DNA from: Anthopleura xanthogrammica
Lineage: Eukaryota; Cnidaria; Anthozoa; Actiniaria; Actiniidae
Reading direction: 5' to 3'
DNA length: 64,000 bases
Assembly: GCA_964019055.1 (NCBI GenBank)
Contig: OZ025217.1
Span: forward strand, 10,452,255 to 10,516,254
Below the pieces are notes generated by a model. It was given only the letters and a program-made list of their open reading frames with translations. It was not told the DNA's origin and ran no database searches. How positions within the stretch are numbered: position 1 is the first letter of the stretch; every line of letters begins with the position of its first letter. The translations under genes and the position numbers were made by a program. Shown in pieces: positions 35,601-47,000 of the stretch.

Positions 35601-35774
35601 GGTCACTAAACCCTCTGTACCAATCCTCTCTCCCGTTAGTCCTTCGGTGTTCAAACACTGATTTGACAACAGTTCTTCATCAAGCAGGCAGTCGTTTACG
35701 CATACTTCAGTTCGTCAAGAAAAACCTTACACTATTGAAATATTTATTACTATTTATCCAGCTTATCTTTAAAG
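35600..35774 (+). promoter_or_regulatory. Probable 5'-UTR exon of the MYND gene, ending at donor 35,775
   Basis: AAAG followed by GTAAGTCC is a near-consensus donor. The matching acceptor TTGTGTTGCAG ends at 36,535, 21 bases ahead of the MYND-gene ATG. The exon start is not defined. Confidence 0.5.
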
Positions 35775-36556
35775 GTAAGTCCTATTTTCAGAATTACGTG
35801 CTTATTTTGTGGGTTTTTGGTTTTAGACGTTGAATGTTGGTAAATGCTAAGATGATTCTCGCCTACAGAATGAAATTTCTGTTCCTGTCGCTTTAAAAAC
35901 TGAATTTTTCTGATAAACATATCGTTTTCATGTCATTACGAAGTGAAATTTTACGAATACTGTAGTTACAAAGTCTATTTTGAAATATTTTCGCTTCCAA
36001 ATTGGATTGCCACGAGTTTTATACAGTCATTTTCGAAGATAGATTTATTTGCATATTTAGTGAAAAAAAAATCTCTTTTGAATTCTTTCCTCTTAGAACT
36101 GTTAGAATTATCGTCTTTCTGGAAAGCTATGTTTTCACCGAACTAAATATTTACTCATGAAAATATTTAAATGAAAGAGAAATATCTTTTGAATCATCGT
36201 TAGCAAGCTTGACCCCCTTCCAGGAATTTTATAGATGTCACGCGTCACGCAAGACTTTTCAGATAACGCAACAACAGAGTAAAGAGAGATCTTTTCAACG
36301 TCTTGATCGAACTGGAATAACGTAAATCATTCAAGTCCTCTTTTCTTCTCTCGAATTATTACTCTATTTACCAACAGCGCTTGAGAAACCACAAAAACTT
36401 TGGGCGTAAACATTAAATGTTTTGCCACTACGGACCACGTGTCAGTCCCTTGAGTATTATTTCTTTGGAAATACATGAATGAGATTTCTACATGTATACT
36501 TGCTAAGTCTCTTTCTATTTCGTGTTGTGTTGCAGTAACTTATTCAACTATATAAA

Positions 36557-37246
36557 ATGGCAGCCAAGTCGTCCAAGGCGCTTCAAAGCCCTTTACGCAA
36601 CAAGGAAAGCTTCCCGCCTTTTTCGCGACTTGTCGGTGAAAACGAGATCGACGAAACCTACTATAAAACCCATGATGGCTTCAGTTACCAGAGACGCAGA
36701 CATTGGTGCTTCATTGGAGAGATTTTCAACGACGAGGCTTCACAATTTCCATTCTTTCGAAATCGTGTTTGGGTGAAAGATATCGAAGGAAATACAAATA
36801 TCTCTGCTGCATTTTATCCGGAGCCCGAACAAAGTCGAATGTTCTTCGATTTCACGGCTTTGCGGAATGGACACACTTTGTGTATACGCTATGCTGAACA
36901 ACACTTTTTTCTGGATCTAACGGTCGGATTTCGTGTGGAAACTCTGGCATTTGTCAAAGTTATAAAATGTTCTCTGGATACTTTGTTGGAGATCTCGGAT
37001 CTTAACCCTGTAGAACGGCCACGGCTCTGCTGGTCGTGTAATGCAAGTGAAAGCGAACTTGCTAGGAAAAAGCTGCTATCTTGTCAACAGTGCAAGTGTG
37101 CGAAATATTGTGGAAAGGAATGTCAAAAAGCTGACTGGAAAAAGCATAAAAAACACTGCAAATATATTCCTGAGTATTGCGTTCTTGTGAGCTTGGAGGG
37201 TGAGAAATACCGCCAACCTGTACCTTTCACGATAATGCCGTTCTAA
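36557..37246 (+). CDS. MYND zinc-finger protein, 229 aa, single coding exon
   Basis: The start ATG lies in AAAATGG, 21 bases after a good splice acceptor (TTGTGTTGCAG), so the gene has a 5'-UTR intron (35,775-36,535). The first 150 residues form a mixed domain with FFRNRVWVKDIEGN and LRNGHTLCIRYAEQHFFLD that I cannot name. Residues about 157-197 form a complete MYND finger: CWSC, then CQQC, CAKYC, GKEC and HKKHC, the eight-ligand Cys/His pattern of two zinc sites. MYND fingers bind proline-rich peptides and are common in methyltransferases and transcriptional co-regulators, but no SET domain is present here. The tail after the finger is about 30 residues. It resembles many short cnidarian MYND proteins; its role is not inferable. 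Confidence 0.85.
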   Translation: MAAKSSKALQSPLRNKESFPPFSRLVGENEIDETYYKTHDGFSYQRRRHWCFIGEIFNDEASQFPFFRNRVWVKDIEGNTNISAAFYPEPEQSRMFFDFTALRNGHTLCIRYAEQHFFLDLTVGFRVETLAFVKVIKCSLDTLLEISDLNPVERPRLCWSCNASESELARKKLLSCQQCKCAKYCGKECQKADWKKHKKHCKYIPEYCVLVSLEGEKYRQPVPFTIMPF

Positions 37247-37289
37247 AAGGATTTCATGGAAGATTTGCTGTCAATTACTTCGTAATTAA

Positions 37290-37790
37290 GTTACTCCAAT
37301 CACAGCGTAGGATCTGTTTCTGGTGTCAGGCATTTGGGTCAATGATAGCCCTGGTTCAGTTTACTTTGACGGAATCGTCCAATCACAATACAGGAACTAT
37401 AACTTAGATATTTGGCCAATGGATACCGTGGAACAACTTGGCCAGAGGAAATTCATCGAATCACGAATTAGGATCTTTAATTGTTGTCAGCCATTTGTTT
37501 GGGCCAATAACAGCCCTGGTTCTACTTTACTTTGAAAATATTCATCCAATCACTAGGCAGGATTTTGGGCCAATGAGAGTCCTGCAACAACATTACTTTA
37601 AGGAAATTCATGAAATCACAATGCAGGGTCTATATATGTTTCATTACTTTCATCATTACCTTGACGAACGGAATTTCATCCAATCAGAAAGCAGGATCTA
37701 TGACTGTTGTCAGACATATTGGCCAATGAGAGCCCTGGAACAACATAACTTTGACAAACTTGATCTAATCACAAGGCAGATTTAACTGCT
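37290..37790 (+). repeat. Degenerate 70-84-bp tandem repeat rich in CCAAT boxes, seven units
   Basis: Units contain CCAATCAC-A-GCAGGAT, then TTGGGCCAATGAGAGCCCTG, then GAACAAC-TTACTTTGA. They start near 37,295, 37,379, 37,457, 37,541, 37,611, 37,679 and 37,763. The array begins 45 bases after the MYND stop codon, so it is probably the 3' UTR or immediate downstream DNA. Confidence 0.8.
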
Positions 37791-38699
37791 GTTTTCGTTG
37801 CTATTGGTTACTGCTGCTACGACTCTCGTTTTTGCCGTTCTTGTTCATAAGCTTTGATGTCATTTTCTGTAACAATTCTTCAATTATTTCTCGTACATGG
37901 CATGCGTGAGGAAGAGTTTAGTCATGTTAATACTGAGTCTTTTATGATAAAATCGATCTCTTTTCAGTAATCCATTAAAATTCTGGTTGACACAAATAAA
38001 CCCTTGATTGATCTTGATTTTTGAACATTGCAAATTATAATTTTCAGTACTGAGATATTCGGGTCAACCTTTCGTGTTGCCAATTATCGAAATTTAAACT
38101 TTTTTCAGTTTTCTTTCGTCGTTTGTAGATATTAGATAATTCAAGAAATATAGCCATGAAAAAGCTTAATAGGAATTGTAATTTGTGAAACGTCTAAACT
38201 TAGATATTGATAACAGTGAGCTAATGAATGGCTTCGCGCACTTATAAACTTATAAAAACTTATAGAAATTATAAAAACAAATTCCATGACTACAAATTAA
38301 TCCCTAAAACACTGAATTGTCTGTTCAAAAGAAATTGGTATCTAGAAAAGATGTTTATAGAAGCTAGAACAAATTATCTGAACTACAATATCCAGACTAC
38401 CTGCTTGTGAAAGATGACCGTTTTATGAGAAAAGTTCACGACTTTTACAGGTCACACAAAACTGTCAAAAAGAAAATTCATACTCAACGCGAAAAATCAT
38501 ATACCTATGTTTACTACTTTATAGAATAGATAGCTAGCTTTGTAAGTGTTTTCAAAATATTTTGTTTTTGCCTCATATTTGTGGAAATGTTTGTAAGAAG
38601 ACTTTTTTTCGGGATTTAATGATATTAGGTGGTTGTATTATTGCAGTTCGTTACGCCATCATTGTAGGCAGTGATCTATAATGTAATCTATATTTTTAC

Positions 38700-38772
38700 C
38701 AATTTGTCTGATCTTTTCTCCTTATAACACAAACAAAGATCCAAACTTTCTACATTCACCGCTTATTTGCAG
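38700..38772 (+). promoter_or_regulatory. Probable 5'-UTR exon of the small secreted protein gene
   Basis: Ends at TTTGCAG followed by GTAAGTTC (donor at 38,773). The partner acceptor is GATATTCAG ending at 39,585. The 5' end is not defined. Confidence 0.45.
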
Positions 38773-39617
38773 GTAAGTTCAACTTTTCACTTCTATTTTT
38801 TCTACTTTTCAGCTCGAAAAATTCATTTGGATTCCAGATTATTTTCGTCTCCATTTAAAATTTCATTTCGACGTATGAATTGCATTGAATGAAATTTAAA
38901 TGAAACTTCAAAGAAATTCATTCCTTAAAATTTTATTCAGGGAAACTAACTTTGCAGTAGTTTTTGTCAATCTATGAACTCGAAAATGAATTGCAATTCC
39001 ATATTTTCCTCTTGTTTCCATTCACACAAGCTCGTCACGGTCGATTTTGTAAATAATATAAAGCAGGTAGTGTTTCTTGTTTTCGAATTTTACTTGTAAA
39101 TCCTGCAGCTTTTGCCCCGAGCACTGGTACCTGTTGAAAACTTCCAAGGAAACACAGACGAGTAGGAGAAAAACTCAAAACATTACAAGCAAAACTCAAG
39201 CCATTTTTGACACCTTTTGTGGTTATGTAGCCCAATTATAATTTTTCGTAATCTTACTAAATGACAAAACCAGACAAAACACATTTCGTAACTTCGAAAG
39301 AACTTTATGTATTTAAACTATCAGAATTAAAAGTAAAATGTTTTGGTTTCTTTTTCGAGTAAAAATAATAAATAAAAGTTAGTGTTTTGATCTTTTGATG
39401 TTCATCAAACCATGAACTATTCTTTATTAATAAGTAATAATTTTCACTTGTTGTCGGTCGATATTTCTTTCTTTCTTTAGATAAATCGATATTGGCAGTT
39501 CATGAAAAGAATTTGGCCATAAAATTATATTTCTACAGCAGAGAGTAGATTAAATTTTTCTGAATTCGCTTCTCGTGATATTCAGGTTTCGACGAGAAAA
39601 AGCGAAGTCGAAGAAAG

Positions 39618-39995
39618 ATGAAGTTCACGATTGTAGTGTTGCTTTGTGTCTTGGTTTTCGTCGAGCAAATGTCTGCTGCTCCGACTAAGGACAAGAAGAA
39701 AAGCGAAAAGAAAGACAAAACCAGCGATAAATCTTTAAACAAGAAAAAAGACACAACAGAAAAGAAAGAGAAGAAGCAGAATATCCCTGGCATGACAAGT
39801 ACTTCATATGGAAGTCCTTACGATAGCACATATTCAACAGGATACGCTAGTAATCCCGCTTATAACACAGGAGCTTCACCAGTCGACCAACAACAGCAAG
39901 AAGAAGTTTTTAATTCTCCAGTAAAGCTAGTGCAAATAAAGGATCTTAATATAAAGAATGGCGTCATAAAGCAAAGTAATGTGGTTGAAGGATAG
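39618..39995 (+). CDS. Small secreted Lys-rich protein, 125 aa, unrecognised
   Basis: The ATG lies 32 bases after a good acceptor (39,585), with a likely 5'-UTR exon at about 38,700-38,772. A clear signal peptide (MKFTIVVLLCVLVFVEQMSA, cleavage near SAA-P) leads into about 35 residues of Lys/Glu/Asp/Ser (KDKKKSEKKDKTSDKS). A Tyr/Ser/Gly/Asn stretch (STSYGSPYDSTYSTGYASN) follows, then a QQQQ run and a less biased tail, KLVQIKDLNIKNGVIKQ. There are no cysteines. A donor-like GGTGAGT at 40,024, 29 bases past the stop, suggests a 3'-UTR intron. Dibasic pairs are abundant, but no repeated amidated peptide is seen, so a neuropeptide precursor is unlikely. Extracellular matrix, mucus or mineral-matrix roles are possible but unsupported. 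Confidence 0.75.
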   Translation: MKFTIVVLLCVLVFVEQMSAAPTKDKKKSEKKDKTSDKSLNKKKDTTEKKEKKQNIPGMTSTSYGSPYDSTYSTGYASNPAYNTGASPVDQQQQEEVFNSPVKLVQIKDLNIKNGVIKQSNVVEG

Positions 39996-40119
39996 GACAT
40001 TCAGCGTTCTTTATTAATCAATGGTGAGTATTTGGCTAGCTTGTAATTTAGACAATGAAAGATCTTTGTATAATTAGGGGGAGGGGTAGAATTCAAACCG
40101 TGGGCTGAAAAAAAAAAAT

Positions 40120-40215
40120 CATTAACCGAAAGAAAGAAAGAGAGAGAGAGAGAGATAAGAAGGAAGGAAGGAAGGAAGGAAGGAAGGAAGGAAGGAAGGA
40201 AAGAAAGAGGGAGAG
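40120..40215. repeat. (GAAA)/(GA)/(GGAA) compound microsatellite
   Basis: Purine run AAAGAAAG, then GAGA, then about eleven GGAA units. Confidence 0.95.
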
Positions 40216-40552
40216 ATGAAAGTTCTCAGGGAAAAAAATAGAACTGGAAAGAAACAAAGAAAGACAAATAGTAAAATAGGAGAGGATGTGTAATATAAAT
40301 TTTGAAGTTATCATCAAAATCATAGTTTAGAGTTGTAACACAGTAGGAGCAGCCACTTATTTACAAAGATTAAAGAAACGTACGGACAAAATGCCCGAGT
40401 AAACTGACCCAAGTACCTAAGTCACTGATCGAGTGGTGGAGAACCCGAGTAAACTGTGAAGCAATTTTAGACTTTGTTTCAGCGTCTATCATGTTTATCA
40501 ATACTCGTCTGCAATTTCCAAATTTCCAAAATGTTGCGGAAGGAAGTTCAAA

Positions 40553-40793
40553 CTACTTGGACAATACGGCGGCCATCTTGAATCGCAAGGCATTATGGGG
40601 CGTCCAGGGGGCAAAACAAAACAAAGATGGCGGATAAAATAGTTTCGTTTATTTGTCTTTCTTTCATGTCCATCTTAATCATTTCTTGTCTAATTGTCTT
40701 GTGAACTTTCAATATTAATCGACGCCATTACTGTAACAAAGCTTTGTATATTTGTCCCCTACCAAGATGGCCGCCGTATCGTCGAAGTAGTCC
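40553..40793. mobile_element. MITE with ACGGCGGCCATCTTG ends
   Basis: GGACAATACGGCGGCCATCT at the left is inverted at the right as AGATGGCCGCCGTATCGTCG. The fragment GATACGGCGGCCATCTTGAA with ACATTATGGG recurs at 62,425-62,480. Confidence 0.75.
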
Positions 40794-41070
40794 ATATTCA
40801 ACATATTATTTTATATGATTGCAAGGCATGTCGTACTACGTTGCGATTTCCTCTTTGCCAAACTCACTTCTCGTGGTGTTATTTATTTTCAGGTTTAATT
40901 CGATGCACACGATCAACGTGTTTTCTTTGGATAAATTAAGGACGTTTTGCAGAACGAAGTGACTGCAATACACACTTCATACCGACAATGGACACAATTC
41001 AATATGGGATCGTGGGTGAAAATCGACTGAACTAAATCTCAGAGATCCAAGGATGGTAGATACCTCAACA

Positions 41071-41207
41071 ATAGACCCCTTGCCGCATGCCGGAATGCAG
41101 CTCAATTTGGAGGGCAAAAGAAAAGAATTTTAATCTCCTGAGAATTGGAAACTATTATTTTGCCCTCCAAATTGAGCTGCATTCCGACATGCTGAGAGGG
41201 GTCTATT
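41071..41207. mobile_element. MITE family B, copy (others at 29,020 and 42,430)
   Basis: AATAGACCCCTTGCCGCATG and GGAATGCAGCTCAATTTGGA are inverted at the right end as TCCAAATTGAGCTGCATTCC and GAGGGGTCTATT. The total is about 137 bp. Confidence 0.9.
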
Positions 41208-41346
41208 CAACTGGTATATCATCTGTATAATTTGTAGATACAGAACCATTTTGGCTATGATATTCATTAATGTACATAGCTTATAATTATTATCGAGAGA
41301 GGATTGTTACTTTTGCCATCTTGTAGGCAAAAACAATGGAAAAGAC

Positions 41347-41612
41347 GCGATTTACACGAAGCAATTTTCTCTGCATGCACCTCGTCTCGCAGCGGCGTTG
41401 CGACACAAGTTGCAAGAGGGTTTACACGATGCTACGGAGAAGCAATCGTTGCCAAAAGTAGAAACGAATTTGCAACGAATACTGCAACTCGTCTCACAAC
41501 ATTTTTCAAATTGCACTGTAGATTACACGCTGCAATGCTCCATGCAACTTGCGTCGCGACGCCGTTGCGAGACAAGTTGCAGAAAAAACTGCTCCGTGTA
41601 ATCGCGCCTTCA
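41347..41612. mobile_element. MITE, about 265 bp, with GCGATTACACG ends
   Basis: GCGATTTACACGAAGCAATT and CTCGCAGCGGCGTTGCGACA are matched inverted by GTCGCGACGCCGTTGCGAGA and CTGCTCCGTGTAATCGC. The overlapping ORFs on both strands are consequences of the palindrome. Confidence 0.85.
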
Positions 41613-41681
41613 AACTTAATTTTTTTTTTTATGGGCAAAAGTATTTTATAGGCTTGAGCCCTAATAAGATGGTCGTGTTGC

Positions 41682-41768
41682 ATAGCCGCCATGTTGGTGG
41701 TATTTAACAAATACTTCTTATCAAATTGGCTTCCTTTGTTATTTATACCACCAATATGGCCGCCATGT
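41682..41768. mobile_element. Mini-MITE family F, copy 1 (copy 2 at 52,527-52,594)
   Basis: GCCATGTTGGTGGTATTTA-CAAA at the left is inverted as TTTATACCACCAATATGGCC at the right. The second copy, in LSM6 intron 1, has the same ends. Confidence 0.8.
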
Positions 41769-42429
41769 CTTTCTCTCCTGGGAATAATGATTGCAAACCA
41801 ACAATTCAGCTACTATGGGAAAATTATTATTGATATAAAACAATCTGGTAGAAAACCCAGGAATGGGGTTAGATGAATTTTTAGGGGGGTGGGGAAAGCG
41901 TACTGCGCATGCGTCTCTTTGAGTTTTGCGTTGAATAAGATACCTGTGGTTGTAAACACTTCCACAGGGATCCCAGCACAAGAAAAAGAAGCCTGCGGAG
42001 GCTGGGTAGGGTAATTTTCTAGCGGGGTGACTGGTACCTAGCAAGGTATTACATAGTATCTTATTGGTCTTATCTTATCCTTTATTCTTATTATATTCAA
42101 CTCCAAGGGGGGTAACTAGTCACCCAATTCACCCCCTGGATCAGCCCTTGGAGTATACTGACATAATGTGAAAATTGACAATGGCTTACGTCATAATTTT
42201 GAATCTAGTCTGCATACGTTACGAAAATATGAATAAATTATTATTTACGAGTTTATTCGTTAGATTTAATGCACAATACGTTCCTCATCTGAGGAACCAG
42301 AAACCTCTTTGCTCCTAAATTCTGCAATTTAAAAATCTAGAATTAAAGTTCTTTTCCAATGTTTCCATTCCTCCAGGATAAGGACACTAAACCATAGGCA
42401 CTGTCTGTCCCACTTCTAACCAGTAGTAT

Positions 42430-42582
42430 AGACCCCTTGCAGCACGTATAGATCCCTTGCAGCACGTAGGAATGCAGCTCAATTTCGAAGACAAAACAAT
42501 AGGTTCCAATTCTCAGGAGATTGAAATTCTTTTGTATTGTTCTCCAAATGGAGCTGCTATGACGTCACGTGGAAGGGGTAAA
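42430..42582. mobile_element. MITE family B, copy
   Basis: TATAGACCCCTTGCAGCACG (partly duplicated) and GGAATGCAGCTCAATTTCGA at the left pair with CTCCAAATGGAGCTGCTATG and AAGGGG at the right. The middle AATTCTCAGGAGATTGAAAT is inverted relative to the 41-kb copy. Confidence 0.85.
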
Positions 42583-42822
42583 CGTTAAAACCTTATCAGG
42601 AACGTGTTAATACCAGTCTCAGTGCCTGTGATTAACTGTTCAACCCACAGAGGAATAATAAAACTAATCACTTCTCAAGATTGTAAACTGTAGGGGAGCT
42701 AGAGGCGCCATCACAAGATCCCCCAAAATTCATTGATAATCAAACGAATTCAGTTTCAGTTATGGAGCTAAGTGAGTTACCCACCTTTCCTTTCCTGATA
42801 GAGAAAGGAAGAGAAGCAGAAT

Positions 42823-44056
42823 TTACGTCCAAGTGGTTTTGATTAACGACAAAAGTTCTGAAAATTTTTCCGTTTTGTAAATCGTGGCGAATGTTGGAGA
42901 TATTTTGAGGGCATCATCTACTGGGAACCAGGAACACTCTTCGTGTTTGGCACCCTGGACGGTGGGAGACTGGTACCTAGATGTGTCAGTGTCTGCTGCT
43001 GGGGTACTAGTGCCAGGCTCTTGGTGGGTCTCATCAGGTCTCTCTGCAAGGAGAGAACCAGTGTAAGGTCGTGCAGTGTTTGCTATATTATAATATATAA
43101 TGGCCACTCTGCATCACACTAGACTACACCACGACATATCACAACATCCCAGACTACACCTTTCATTACATCAGACATACTATACTACACATAACACCAA
43201 GCCACACACCATGCACTAAGCCATACCACACCTTTTATCACACCATACTACACATCACACCAAGCCATACCACACCACACCTTTCATCACACCAAGCCAT
43301 ACCATACCGCACAACACAACACTACACATCTCACCTTTCATCACACCAAGCCATACCATACCATACCATACAACATAACACACCACACCTTTCATCACAC
43401 CAAGCTATACCATACCACACAACACTACACCACACATCACATCACACTTAACTATCCTTAACTAATCATCATTGATAATCATTTTCCTTACCATCTTCAC
43501 CCCCAGATTCGTCATCAGATAAACCTCGTTTTCTCTTTTGTCCTCTTTTCATATGGTATGAACAGCTCTCTGAGCCTGGCTGAACATCAGATGATACATT
43601 GTCAACTTTAGAAATGCTTTGTTGTTCATTATCAGCTATTCCTTTAGCTCCCGGCTCATTATTTTTCATTGAGTCTAACATCTTGGTATCCTCTTTGATA
43701 TTACTTTCGTGTTCTATTTCAGAGTCTGTGTTTAATATATTACTCCTGCAGGGCATTGTGGGATATATTGGGTCTGATTTACTAATAAGGGGCAAGTTAG
43801 AGTTCTCTGAAGAATAATCCTCTGTTTCAAAGTCAGTGTTCAATGGTGTTTTCTTTTTGGGGCTTGATGATGATGATAATGATGATGTTGTGGCTGCTGC
43901 TGCTGTCGTTGTTGTCATCGTCGTTGTTAATGATGGTGATGATATGGAAATACAAGAAGTAACACTTGGATTTTTAACGACAAAATAATTCACAGACTTT
44001 TCACTGCTTTCCTTTGCTGCAGTTAGAAGGTGCTTGTTCTCAGATGATGATGGTAA

Positions 44057-44088
<32 letters not shown>

Positions 44089-47000
44089 ATGATGACGATG
44101 ATGGTGGTGGTGATGGAAATGCAGAATATCTCTCTATCCTAGCTTCCTTGATGTTGGAAGACTCTTTCACTCTTTCTTTTGATGATGAATTAAGCAGTTT
44201 TTCTGTCAGTGAAGCAATTCTTAATTCTTGTTCTCTGGTTTTCTGATAAGATTCAGTTGAAGTTGTGTGACAAATGTTTCCACTCCCTTTATCTTTTCTT
44301 TCAATTTGTTCTCCTTTGACTAAAACAGGCAACACTACATCTTGACTAACATCTTGACAGGCTCCCACATTTTGGTCTACAAAGAAAAGAAAGAAAAATA
44401 TAGATGCTGGATGCTTGAATTTACAGCCTTGAACATGTTAGTCCAGTACTAATTTAAACATGATGGTGATGCTTGTGGTGACAACGATGATGGTGATGCT
44501 ACTGAATATGATGATGATGATAATGATGATGATAATGATGGTGATGATGATGACAACAATGATTATGATGACAGTGGTGACAATGATGATGGTGATGCTA
44601 CATATGATGATTGTGATGTTGGCAATAAAGACTATGATGTTGATGATGATGAAGATGATAATGATGATGATGATGATAATGACAATGCTTATGATGATGA
44701 AAATGAAGATGATGAAAATAATGATGATGATGGTGGTGGTGGTGGTGGTGGTGGTGGTGATGATGATGATGATGATGATAGCATATTATTTACTAAAGCT
44801 TACCTGATTGTAAAGCAGCTTCTGTTTGAGTGTTGAACATAACATTGGCATCAGTACTAGAGCTGAGTTCTTCAATTATTGGGTTATAAGTATACAGGAA
44901 ATAACGGGACACATCACCTAAAAACAGAATACAACCTGCTTTAAACTCCATGGATGGTGGGGTATGGGGGTCGGGGGGGGGGGGGGGGGGTGGTATAGCA
45001 GGAGTTTATGAGTTGCTTCAGGGTTTGATCTGTGAATTAGCCATGTCCTGACTTAGATCAGCCCAGAGGTTGTTTGAGGATGATAAATTTAATGATTGTT
45101 GAAGTTTTTTAAAATTTCTACTTTTTTTCATTAAGACAAATGCTTATGAATTATTTGCTTTCCATCACATTCACAGAAAGCTGTGCATTTATAAAAAATA
45201 TGATAGTATTTTACTATGTACAAAAGTATCCTGTGCCTACCCTTGTGGGGGTTGAGATTATCCTCCTGTTGTATATCCACATAAGATATCTTTTCCAAGT
45301 CACTTGGATCTACTTGAATACCAGTCTCTTCTCTCAGCTCTCTTGCTGCGCACTCTGAGGGCTTCTCAATGTGAAGACCTGTTACAAAAGTGCAGTTATA
45401 CTATCAAGTATTCATAACAGCTTGGATATAATGTTTTCCCATTTCAGACCATGTGCCATTCTCTTGAGAATAAGATTCTTTGTTTGAGTGGCATCCATAT
45501 TCATGTGTCTTCTCGTGCACAACCGTTAAACAAAGAAATTATAATTTAAGGAAAGAATGACACATGGTCTGAAATGGGAAATCAAGCCGTTGTAAAGCCC
45601 ATGGGACACAAATATTGAATATGGCTTATCAAATGTCTAGGAGTATAATTTCATGCTCTACTAAAATTACTGAGATTGGAGTGAGTTTGACTGAGAAAAT
45701 CCATGTTAAAGTTGAATGTAAATGAGAATGATTACTGGTATTAATTGTATCACATTCACAGACATCTCCTTGGTGACTGATTTTTCTTTGCATTTTTTGT
45801 AATTAATATTTCATAATTTGGTAATATAATCCAATTAATTTGAAATGACTTGAATTTGGTGAACTTTTTTTAGAATTTTATATGACTCTACATGGTCCTT
45901 TATCAAAAATTATGCATTTTTTTATTTTAGAATGTTACCTGTGCTTAGCATTCTGTGTCTAAAGTTCCCCTTTGGGAGTCCCCAAGGATAGCTGCTTGCG
46001 TCATTGGTATTGGATCCACAGGATATACGATGAGAAAGCTCCTCCTGAGCTCTAGTCTTGAATATCAAAAATGTATATGATTTGTAAAATATTTCCCACA
46101 ATTGTTACTACAATACCTGTAATTCATTGTAACTACATCATATGACAACATATCACACCGTATTGCACCACACTGTATGACACCACATGTTCACCACACC
46201 AAACCATGCAAATAAAACACCATACCACACCACACCACTTTGTGCTACATCATATCACACCACTAGAACCCACTCACGCCACAAACACACCACATCACTC
46301 CACTACATCCTACTCACACCACACCACAAACACATGATATCACACCCACTAGAACCCACTCACGCCACACCAGATCACACCACCACAACTCACCATACCC
46401 CATTCGACCCTATCAAGTCATACAACACAACAACACATGACTATTAATGTTAGATGAAACCACACTACACTATATACCTGTAAATCTCACACCACCACAA
46501 CTCACAGTACCACATTCGACCCTATCAACTCATACAACACCACAACACATGATGTCTAATGTTACATTATGCCACACTACACTGTATACCTGTAAATCTT
46601 TCAAGTCATTAGGTAATGTTGGCTCCAGAACACTACACCAACTGTCTTTGAACTTCCAAAAGTTTAAAAACACTTGCTGCATGGAAGGTACATCCATGGC
46701 TGCGATATACCCAACCTCTTCTAATGCCCATTGTTGTATGTGCTCAGTGAGGCTTGCGACAGGTAGAGGAAATGGATGACCAGACACTGAACGCCGAAAG
46801 AACTGTGCTAGGGCTGCTTTGACATTGATAAATGCTTGACTGTGGGTGTAGCGTTTAAGGAGAACTTCTGTGTTGGATCTGTTCAATAAGAATGTCTGCT
46901 GATAAGGTCCTAAAACAGCCCTTAAACATATAAAACAAACTACTGACCAGCAGCCAAAACCCTGACGACAACCTTGCAACACCCTACTGACAACCTACCA

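Noticed and set aside
41304..41710. ORFs of 67-115 aa on both strands
   Set aside because: They lie on the arms of a palindromic MITE.
44460..44807. Poly-Met ORF
   Set aside because: Artefact of the GAT-rich tract, antisense to the Nudix gene intron.
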